DNA of 7,735 nucleotides from Deltaproteobacteria bacterium. Its GTDB lineage: Bacteria; Myxococcota_A; UBA9160. Location of the stretch: the NCBI GenBank assembly GCA_003520425.1, contig DOUU01000456.1, forward strand, positions 5,185 through 12,919. Reading direction: 5' to 3'. This document shows positions 1 to 4,882 of this stretch, piece by piece (position 1 is the first letter of the stretch; every line of letters begins with the position of its first letter). The position numbers and the translations under genes were made by a program. A model generated the notes under the pieces. It was not told where the DNA came from. It worked only from the letters and a program-made list of their open reading frames with translations, and ran no database searches.

Positions 1-2
1 GC

Positions 3-620
3 GAGGATCTCGGCACCGTGCCCGCGGAGGTCCCCGGCGCACTGGCATCCTGGGGAATCCTCTCCTCGCGCGTTCTCTACTTCGAGCGCGACGATTGGAG
101 CGGGTTCCACCCGGCGAAGGCCTACCCCTCCCGTGCGCTCGTGACTGCAAACACGCACGACCTCCCCCCCTTGGCAGGCTACTGGAGCGACCGTGATCTC
201 GTGTTGCGCCGCGCGGTGGGTCAGATCCCGAGCGACGAAGCGCTGGCCGCTGCACGCGCGTGGCGGGATGCCGAGCGTCTCGCCCTTTTGCGCCGCCTTT
301 CGGAGGAGGGCTGTATAAGCGGCGACCCGGCTCAGGCAGGACCGACGGAGCGCTGCGCCGCAATCAACTCCTTCTTGTGTCGAACCTCTGCTCCGCTCGT
401 GGGAGTCTCCCTCGACGACCTGGCCGGTGAGACAGAGCCTGTCAATCTCCCGGGTGTGCCGGTCGAGAAATACCCGAGCTGGTCGCGGCGCATGCAGCGG
501 CGGATTGACGAGATCGCATCCTCCCCGCAGACACAGCAGGCCCTCGCCGGCCTCGCGCCGCGGGCTCTCCGCACGCCGGGTGCGACCGGGGCCGCGGCGC
601 CTCCGGGAGAGCCTGGCTGA
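3..620 (+). CDS. malQ: 4-alpha-glucanotransferase (amylomaltase), C-terminal part
   Basis: This is the 3'-terminal 205 codons of a GH77 amylomaltase, which moves alpha-1,4-glucan segments between maltodextrins in the cytoplasm. The 5' part lies outside the window. The frame opens with EDLGTVP; in the family the Glu of EDLG is the catalytic acid/base, so it is the first complete codon here. Next come RVLYFER, a YPSRALV segment, then NTHDLPPLAGYW, whose Asp (codon 159-161) is the transition-state-stabilising residue of GH77. Near the end, EPVNLPGV and EKYPSWSRRM match the usual closing block of the E. coli-type enzyme. The last 20 or so residues are Ala/Gly/Pro-rich and not conserved. The nucleophile Asp is upstream and cannot be checked. 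Family assignment is secure; the stop at 618-620 is clear. Confidence 0.95.
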   Translation, partial: EDLGTVPAEVPGALASWGILSSRVLYFERDDWSGFHPAKAYPSRALVTANTHDLPPLAGYWSDRDLVLRRAVGQIPSDEALAAARAWRDAERLALLRRLSEEGCISGDPAQAGPTERCAAINSFLCRTSAPLVGVSLDDLAGETEPVNLPGVPVEKYPSWSRRMQRRIDEIASSPQTQQALAGLAPRALRTPGATGAAAPPGEPG

Positions 621-919
621 GGCCGCGCCCAAGAAACCGGTCCTTGCACTCTCCGGTGTCGTCCCTATTTCGCCACGTCCCAAGGTCGCGGCGTTCGAGA
701 TGCGCGACTGGGTGCTCTGCCCAGGGGGCCGCGAAGAGCGCTGATCCGGCCTCCGGAGAGGTCGGGATCCCGCTTTCCCGGCGGCACGTGCGAGCTCACC
801 CCGGTCTCCAGCCATCGGGAGCGACTACCTTGCCTGCGCGTGGATCGATACTCTGATCGAGAGCGGCGCCCCCCTGGTCGAGGGTCTCGGGATGCGCTCG
901 AGGATCTCGAGACGAAGCT
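621..919. other. Intergenic stretch without a supportable gene
   Basis: No frame on either strand gives a convincing protein. Pieces of three forward frames look locally coding. One fragment at about 803-891 reads AIGSDYLACAWIDTLIESG, and a fragment in another frame at 891-923 reads DALEDLETKL before a stop. They would join if one G were added to the GGG at 889-891. The region could therefore be a decayed gene, but no family is recognised. An imperfect direct repeat with a 20-bp period (877-894 and 897-914, 14 of 18 matches) lies across the same place. Confidence 0.4.
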
Positions 920-1330
920 GTGAGCCAAGCGACGATGCGCACTCTCCCGGGCATCCACGACAGGCGCCTGATCCTCCCACCGGTCCGCGTCATGCGTCAG
1001 CGGCGCGCCGCGTTCGCCGAGAGCAAGCTCCGGGCCGATCGGGAGTTCGCGATCGGTCAAACGGGGGTCTCTCCCTCAAGCACGCCCCCCCGCTTGAAGG
1101 AAGTTGGGAAGGCATTCGCAGCGAGCGGCTCGATCTTCGTGTGCCCTCGCTTTCGGGCCGGCGTCTACGGCCTGAATGCCTCCGCCATGCCGGGGCTCGG
1201 AAGGCCCTTTGCGGATCCGGCGCTTTGGATCGCGAGGATCCCGACGGCGATGAGAATGCCCGTCGCCCTCCGGCGCCGCAGGCGGATCGGGGATTTCTCA
1301 AGCAATGGAGACGACGCTGGGCACGAGTAG
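920..1330 (+). CDS. Doubtful hypothetical protein, 136 aa
   Basis: This is an open frame from a GTG whose bases overlap an upstream TGA (GTGA, 920-923) to a TAG at 1328-1330. It runs 26 nt into the acyltransferase gene that follows. G or C in third position is frequent, as in the real genes here. The protein is basic, with a run of five arginines near its C-terminus (VALRRRRRIGDF), and has a middle segment reading LKEVGKAFAASGSIFVCPRF. I recognise no domain, signal peptide or membrane segment. No good ribosome binding site precedes the GTG, only GAG at 909-911. It may be a chance frame in GC-rich DNA, a remnant of a decayed gene, or a real small protein coupled to the next gene. I cannot choose firmly. 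Confidence 0.28.
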   Translation: MSQATMRTLPGIHDRRLILPPVRVMRQRRAAFAESKLRADREFAIGQTGVSPSSTPPRLKEVGKAFAASGSIFVCPRFRAGVYGLNASAMPGLGRPFADPALWIARIPTAMRMPVALRRRRRIGDFSSNGDDAGHE

Positions 1331-2438
1331 CTCCCAACCGGCCACTCGCGTGTCCTCGGTCGATATGATGCGCGGCATCACGATCGCCGGGATGATCCTT
1401 GTGAACACGGCTGGCGATTTCGAGCATGTCTATACCCCGCTCGACCATGCAGCGTGGGACGGTCTCCACGTCGCCGACATGGTCTTCCCGTTCTTCGTGT
1501 TCGTCATGGGCGTTTCACTCGCGCTGGCACTGAGCCGGGCCCTCGAGCTTGGCGCCACGCGATGGCAGCTCGTCCCGAAGATCGTGCGCCGCACGCTCAT
1601 CCTCTTCGCGCTGGGTCTCTTGTGCAACTCCTTCCCGAGCCTGGATCTCCCGACGATCCGGATTCCTGGGGTCCTCCAGCGCATTGCTCTTGCCTATGCC
1701 TGCGCGGCGGCAGTGCTGCTCCTCGTTCGGAGCAGCATCGGACGCGCGGGGGTTGCTGCGCTGCTCGTGCTGGGATACGAGGCGCTGCTCTCGTTTGTCC
1801 CTGTCCCCGGGTTTGGCCCCGGTCTGCGGACGCCCAACGGCAATCTGGTCGGATATGTGGACCAGCTGCTCTTGCCCGGACACATGCTGACGCCGACCTT
1901 TGATCCCGAGGGCTTGCTCTCCACGCTGCCCACCGTCGCGACGGCGCTGATTGGTGTTCTGTGCGGAACGTGGCTGCGCGAGGGCCGTGAAGCGCAACGA
2001 GTGATCGCCGGACTCCTCATCGCGGGTCTCCTCTGTGCGGCTGCCGGCGTCGCGCTCAATCCGATCATCCCGGTGAACAAGAGTCTTTGGAGCGGGACCT
2101 TCGTTCTCGTGACGGCGGGCCTCGGGATGGTGGGCCTTGCCCTCCTGCACGCTCTGGTGGATGTACGAGGATGGCAACGCTTGGGACTCCCGTTCGAGAT
2201 GCTGGGATCGAACGCGATTGTGCTTTATGTCGGGTCGACGCTCGTGAATACCCTCATGATCGCGTTCGTCGCGGGCCCGGGCGGTGAGCACGTGTTGAAG
2301 GAGCTCATCAATCTCTGGATCACCGAATTCGTTGGGAAGCCCAAGCTGGGCTCTCTGCTCTATGCGCTGGGCTTTCTCGGCGCATGGACAGGCATCGCGG
2401 CCCTCATGTGGTGGCGCAGGATCTTCATCAAGATTTGA
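1305..2438 (+). CDS. NagX/HGSNAT-like polytopic membrane acyltransferase (COG4299)
   Basis: This is a 377-aa membrane protein of the bacterial family related to heparan-alpha-glucosaminide N-acetyltransferase, often called NagX or COG4299. It begins with the family signature SVDMMRGITIAGMILVN (residues 18-34). DHAAWDGLHVADMVFPFF (47-64) follows, whose His48 corresponds by position to the active-site His of human HGSNAT. GVLQRIALAY (122-131), a PGHM segment (191-194), DPEGLLSTLP (200-209) and a NKSLWSGTFVL block follow. About ten hydrophobic segments span the chain, so it sits in the inner membrane. By family it transfers an acyl group from acyl-CoA across the membrane to a sugar amine, but no aminosugar gene is nearby and the acceptor is unknown. 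ATG 1305 keeps the whole N-terminal motif; GGGGA at 1288-1292 is a weak, distant ribosome site. ATG 1365 would cut into the motif. The length is normal for the family. Confidence 0.9.
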   Translation: METTLGTSSSQPATRVSSVDMMRGITIAGMILVNTAGDFEHVYTPLDHAAWDGLHVADMVFPFFVFVMGVSLALALSRALELGATRWQLVPKIVRRTLILFALGLLCNSFPSLDLPTIRIPGVLQRIALAYACAAAVLLLVRSSIGRAGVAALLVLGYEALLSFVPVPGFGPGLRTPNGNLVGYVDQLLLPGHMLTPTFDPEGLLSTLPTVATALIGVLCGTWLREGREAQRVIAGLLIAGLLCAAAGVALNPIIPVNKSLWSGTFVLVTAGLGMVGLALLHALVDVRGWQRLGLPFEMLGSNAIVLYVGSTLVNTLMIAFVAGPGGEHVLKELINLWITEFVGKPKLGSLLYALGFLGAWTGIAALMWWRRIFIKI

Positions 2439-2721
2439 TTCGCACGTCCTCTGGGGACGCGCGGATTGCGTTTGCAGCTGCTCTTCTCACACCGCAAAGG
2501 GACTGATCCGGATCGACACCCGGCTTCTGGTGGCGCGCGCGGTACGCGGTAAACACGCTGCCGACTCCCGCCGCCCACGCCGCGACGATCAATCCTGGCG
2601 CGCTCGACACGCAGGTCGCCGCGCGCACGACGCGAAGGATCCGATCCTCGGGCACGGGGTCGGCGCGCAGCGAGCGCATGGCTCGCCACGTCTCGATGGC
2701 CTCGAGCGCACCCGCAGGAAG
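2428..2721 (-). pseudogene. Nitroreductase-family remnant with internal deletion
   Basis: The minus-strand frame reads LPAGALEAIETWRAM, RSLRADPVPEDRIL and RVVRAAT, which matches the N-terminus of flavin-dependent nitroreductases (R-R-F-x-x-D-P-V-P-x-x-x-L, then EAA). The FMN-binding block expected next (APSGGNxQPW) is absent. After CVSSAP the frame jumps to LIVAAWAAGVGSVFTAYR, which resembles the late helix NLLLAARALGLGSVLTT of the same family. About 100 central residues therefore seem to be deleted in frame. No ATG precedes the conserved N-terminal segment; the first is at 2679, inside it. The frame lies directly behind the SDR gene on the same strand and overlaps the convergent acyltransferase by 11 nt at its stop. 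It was probably once the last gene of the SDR operon. A short expressed peptide is possible, but a working enzyme is not. Confidence 0.6.
2441..2463. terminator. Possible hairpin after the acyltransferase gene
   Basis: CGTCC (2445-2449) and GGACG (2455-2459) pair around a five-base loop. After one A/C mismatch the stem continues with three more G-C pairs. It begins two bases after the acyltransferase stop. No run of T follows, so it is at best a weak or factor-assisted terminator, and the same bases code in the nitroreductase remnant on the other strand. Confidence 0.25.
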
Positions 2722-2729
2722 CTCGGTCC

Positions 2730-3491
2730 TCAGCCGAAGCGCTTACCGGCCAGGGCGCCGCCGTCGATCACGAACTCCGCTCCGGTGCAGTAGGCGGACT
2801 CCGAGGAAGCCAGGAAGAGCGCGAGCTTCGCCACCTCTTCGGGCTTCCCGATGCGCTGCAGAGGCAGCGCTCGGTACCACGCATTGCTGTCGACGTTCTC
2901 AAATCCCTCGCTGCCGCCGCGACCCATGGGCGTGTCGATCCCGCCCGGGCAGATCGAGTTCACGCGGATCCCAACGCGGCCGAGCTCGAGCGCTGCCGTT
3001 TTCGTCATCCCGCGAATCGCAAACTTGCTGGACACGTACGAGACGAGTCCGATCGCGCCCTCGAGCCCAGCAATGGAGGAGATGTTGATGATCGAGCCAC
3101 CACCTGCCTTGGCCATGTGCGGGATGACCGACTTCATGCCGAGCAGGCACCCCACCTGATTGACGTGGATCACGCGCAGGTAGTCTTCCAGTTTGATCTC
3201 GGCAATGGGCGCGGCGTGGAGGATGCCGGCGTTGTTCACCAGCACATCGATGCGGCCGAAGGTCTGGACTGCGGTCGCGACGAAGTTCGCCCAGCTCTCT
3301 TCGCGTGATACGTCGTGGTGGAGATAGAGTGCGTGATCGCTCAGGGACTCCGCCACGGCCTTGCCGAGGTCGTCCATGACATCACCCAGCACGACCTTGG
3401 CACCCTCAGCGACGAATTCCCGCGCCTCCGCTTCGCCCTGCCCGCGGGCGGCACCCGTGATCAAAGCGACCTTGCCCGCGACTCGGCTCAT
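2730..3491 (-). CDS. SDR oxidoreductase, 3alpha/20beta-hydroxysteroid dehydrogenase-like
   Basis: This is a classical short-chain dehydrogenase of 253 aa. It has the glycine-rich cofactor motif TGAARGQG (residues 12-19), the Gln variant typical of 3alpha,20beta-hydroxysteroid dehydrogenases. Asp37 at the end of the second strand (VVLGDV) predicts NAD(H). NNAG is at 86-89, and the catalytic set is Asn111, Ser139, Tyr152 and Lys156 (YVSSK). The Ser/Tyr/Lys numbers equal those of the Streptomyces 3alpha,20beta enzyme. PGGIDTPMG and the C-terminal VIDGGALAGKRFG are also typical. It probably interconverts a hydroxyl and a ketone in the cytoplasm; a steroid, terpene or fatty substrate is inferred from family only. 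The start at 3491 is chosen because AGGAGG lies just upstream; a further upstream start would add 14 unconserved residues. Its ATG overlaps the previous gene's stop (ATGA), so it is the third gene of the operon. Confidence 0.93.
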   Translation of the reverse strand: MSRVAGKVALITGAARGQGEAEAREFVAEGAKVVLGDVMDDLGKAVAESLSDHALYLHHDVSREESWANFVATAVQTFGRIDVLVNNAGILHAAPIAEIKLEDYLRVIHVNQVGCLLGMKSVIPHMAKAGGGSIINISSIAGLEGAIGLVSYVSSKFAIRGMTKTAALELGRVGIRVNSICPGGIDTPMGRGGSEGFENVDSNAWYRALPLQRIGKPEEVAKLALFLASSESAYCTGAEFVIDGGALAGKRFG

Positions 3492-3739
3492 GACTGCACT
3501 CCCTCCTCGGAGTAAAACTGCCCGTACCCGCACCGAAAGCGACCGAGATCGTTCTCCCCATCGGCCAGGCTCTGGCGCGGCTGATCGATCTTATGGCTCC
3601 GCATCGCAATATCGAGCTCCGAGTCGCGCACGTAGAAATCGAGGAATGGCTTCACCACACCCGGCGCGCAGCGTTTGTGCGAGCCGCGGCGGTGAATGAG
3701 ATGCAGCCGCCCGAGCTCGATCGGCGTGAGTGCATTCAC
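3488..3739 (-). CDS. Unrecognised small protein, 83 aa, second gene of the operon
   Basis: This is an open frame from a GTG that overlaps the preceding gene's TGA (GTGA) to a TGA that overlaps the SDR start (ATGA). Codon use is strongly G/C in third position, like the neighbours. The protein starts NALTPIELGRLHLIHRRGS, continues with PFLDFYVRDSELDIAMRSHK, and ends RCGYGQFYSEEGVQS. It is soluble, mixed-charge, without signal peptide or membrane segment. I recognise no family. The coupling at both ends argues that it is real and made in step with the SDR. Possible roles are a small subunit or an accessory protein for the same substrate. With the 100-aa gene before it, it could also be one half of a split protein. 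A weak GGATGG precedes the GTG. Confidence 0.65.
   Translation of the reverse strand: MNALTPIELGRLHLIHRRGSHKRCAPGVVKPFLDFYVRDSELDIAMRSHKIDQPRQSLADGENDLGRFRCGYGQFYSEEGVQS
3499..3508 (-). promoter_or_regulatory. Ribosome binding site deciding the SDR start
   Basis: On the minus strand GAGGAGGGAG lies 7 to 10 bases before the ATG at 3491. It is the strongest Shine-Dalgarno sequence of this operon. It lies inside the last codons of the 83-aa upstream gene (YSEEGVQS), so it supports translation of the SDR from 3491 and not from the longer frame. Confidence 0.75.
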
Positions 3740-4038
3740 GAGCTGCCATCCAAGGCGCCTTTAGAGCGTGTATAGAGGAACCCAGGGTCCGAGTGGAAGG
3801 AGTCGGCTCCCGTGATTTTGTTCGCTGGGGCCGCCTGCTCCTCGGCGTCCGTGTCGACGTGGATCTTGAGGTGGAAGGAGGGCCCGTCGGGCTGCCAATC
3901 GAGTCTCATGCATTTCCAGCCAGGCAGGGTCTCGAAATGGGTGAAGTCCACGCCCTTCTCCATGATCTCATGGGCAACCGCAAAGCCGCCCTGCGGGTAC
4001 GGGGGCACGGTGCTGCGCGGCACGGTGTCTCCTGCCAT
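3736..4038 (-). CDS. Unrecognised small protein, 100 aa, first gene of the operon
   Basis: This is the first minus-strand frame beside the palindromic operator. The codons fit the local G/C-ending pattern. The sequence has VPPYPQGGFAVAHEIMEKGV early, a HFETLPGWKCMRLDWQPDGP segment, an alternating FHLKIHVDTDAEEQ stretch that looks like a beta strand, then GADSFHSDPGFLYTR. It has no signal peptide or membrane helix and no family that I recognise. The LDWQPDGPSFHLKIHVD part could belong to a small alpha/beta or beta-barrel fold, but this is only an impression. ATG 4038 has no Shine-Dalgarno site and sits very close to a possible -10 box, so the message may be almost leaderless; the start could also be the ATG of MEKGVDF further in. 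It overlaps the next gene by 4 nt. Confidence 0.62.
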   Translation of the reverse strand: MAGDTVPRSTVPPYPQGGFAVAHEIMEKGVDFTHFETLPGWKCMRLDWQPDGPSFHLKIHVDTDAEEQAAPANKITGADSFHSDPGFLYTRSKGALDGSS

Positions 4039-4049
4039 GGGCTGTGGGG

Positions 4050-4055
4050 AGTATA
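4050..4055 (-). promoter_or_regulatory. Possible -10 box for the minus-strand operon
   Basis: TATACT on the minus strand matches five of six bases of the -10 consensus and touches the edge of the 18-bp palindrome. No clear -35 box is seen 16-18 bases upstream. Transcription from it would start only a few bases before the ATG at 4038. Confidence 0.35.
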
Positions 4056-4057
4056 AT
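4052..4057 (+). promoter_or_regulatory. -10 box (TATAAT) of the plus-strand SDR operon
   Basis: This is a perfect TATAAT in otherwise GC-rich DNA, upstream of the SDR gene starting at 4111. A start of transcription near 4064 would give a leader of roughly 47 bases. No good -35 box is seen at the right distance, which fits a weak or activated promoter. Its last three bases are part of the palindrome, so a bound repressor would block it. Confidence 0.6.
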
Positions 4058-4072
4058 AGAACGCGTTCTATT
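4055..4072. promoter_or_regulatory. 18-bp perfect palindromic operator, TetR/KstR-like
   Basis: AATAGAACGCGTTCTATT is a perfect inverted repeat centred between 4063 and 4064. It lies in the 72-base gap between the divergent operons and overlaps the TATAAT box. The inner 14 bases TAGAACGCGTTCTA fit TnnAACnnGTTnnA, the operator pattern reported for the TetR-family repressor KstR, which controls sterol catabolism in actinobacteria. Similar AGAAC-GTTCT sites are common for TetR regulators of lipid and acyl-CoA genes. No regulator gene is inside the window, so the protein that binds is unknown. One dimer here could control both arms. Confidence 0.72.
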
Positions 4073-4092
4073 TTGGAGGCTCAACCATCCGG

Positions 4093-4106
4093 GCCTCCCG
4101 GGAGGC
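4093..4106. repeat. Perfect palindrome covering the ribosome binding site of the plus-strand SDR
   Basis: GCCTCCCGGGAGGC is a 14-bp perfect palindrome. Its right half holds the Shine-Dalgarno sequence GGGAGG (4100-4105), five bases before ATG 4111. In RNA, GCCTC and GAGGC could pair around a CCGG loop and hide the site. A second GGAGG at 4075-4079 has no ATG at a usable distance. Confidence 0.5.
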
Positions 4107-4110
4107 GCTC

Positions 4111-4872
4111 ATGGCCGGGCTGGTGGAGGGCAAAGTCGTGCTCGTCACGGGCGCTGCGTCGGGGATCGGGCGCGCCTCCGCGCTCGCGTTCGGGCGTGAG
4201 GGAGCGAAGGTCGTCGTGAGCGATGTGGACGAGGCGGGCGGCAAGGCCACGGTCGATGCGCTGACCAAGACGGGCTCCGAGGCGCGATTCTTGCGAACCG
4301 ACGTGACCGACGAGGTGCAGGTCGAGGCGCTGGTGCGCGGGACGATCGAGGCCTTCGGCCGACTCGACTGTGCACACAACAACGTCGGCATTACGGGCCC
4401 GGTGGGTCCCGTACACGAGATCGATTTGGAGGGCTGGCAGCGCACCCTGACCACGAACCTTGCCAGCATGTTCTTGTGCATGAAGCACGAGATCCGAGCG
4501 ATGCTGAAGCAGGGGGGCGGCGCGATCGTGAACACGGCGTCCGGGGCGGGTGTCGTGGCGACGCCGGCCCTCTCGCCCTACTGCGCGTCAAAGCATGGGC
4601 TGCTTGGTCTCACGAAGACCGCGGCGCTCGAGAATGCGCGCACCGGGATCCGCATCAACGCGATTCTGCCGGGCAGCGTCGATACACCGATGCTCCAGCG
4701 CTTCATGGGCATAGATCCAAGAATCGAGAAGCTGATCCGTGCCGGGCAGCCGGGAGGGCGCCTCGGCCGCCCCGAGGAGATCGCCGAAGCCGCCGTCTGG
4801 CTGTGCTCGGACCGAGCCTCCTTCGTCTCGGGCTCTTCGATGATCGTCGACGGTGCGGCGGTGAACCGATAA
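4111..4872 (+). CDS. Classical SDR oxidoreductase, NAD-type, 253 aa
   Basis: This is a short-chain dehydrogenase with TGAASGIG at residues 13-20 and Asp38 at the end of the second strand (VVVSDVDE), which predicts NAD(H). NNVG at 90-93 replaces the usual NNAG. The catalytic set is Asn116, Ser144, Tyr157 and Lys161 (YCASK). INAILPGSVDTPM and the C-terminal SGSSMIVDGAAVNR are normal. The length is typical. It should oxidise or reduce a hydroxyl/ketone pair in the cytoplasm; the substrate cannot be read from the sequence. Relatives in this part of the family act on steroids, cyclic alcohols, or serve as beta-ketoacyl reductases. ATG 4111 is chosen for GGGAGG five bases upstream. It is the first gene of the plus-strand operon, 72 bases from the divergent one and behind the shared palindrome. 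Confidence 0.92.
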   Translation: MAGLVEGKVVLVTGAASGIGRASALAFGREGAKVVVSDVDEAGGKATVDALTKTGSEARFLRTDVTDEVQVEALVRGTIEAFGRLDCAHNNVGITGPVGPVHEIDLEGWQRTLTTNLASMFLCMKHEIRAMLKQGGGAIVNTASGAGVVATPALSPYCASKHGLLGLTKTAALENARTGIRINAILPGSVDTPMLQRFMGIDPRIEKLIRAGQPGGRLGRPEEIAEAAVWLCSDRASFVSGSSMIVDGAAVNR

Positions 4873-4877
4873 GGGAG
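4873..4877 (+). promoter_or_regulatory. Ribosome binding site choosing ATG 4883
   Basis: GGGAG starts immediately after the TAA of the previous gene and lies five bases before ATG 4883. A GTG at 4877 would open a frame two codons longer but overlaps this site, so ATG 4883 is preferred. Confidence 0.6.
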
Positions 4878-4882
4878 TGAAG

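Noticed and set aside
665..1060. Minus-strand 131-aa frame in the gap after malQ
   Set aside because: It is mostly Arg, Ser, Gly and Pro with no protein-like blocks; treated as non-coding.
1515..2291. Minus-strand 258-aa frame opposite the acyltransferase
   Set aside because: It is a charged, repetitive shadow of a membrane protein gene; no motif and no ribosome site.
2730..3533. Long version of the minus-strand SDR starting at 3533
   Set aside because: The added residues are not part of the SDR fold, and a strong ribosome binding site supports the ATG at 3491.
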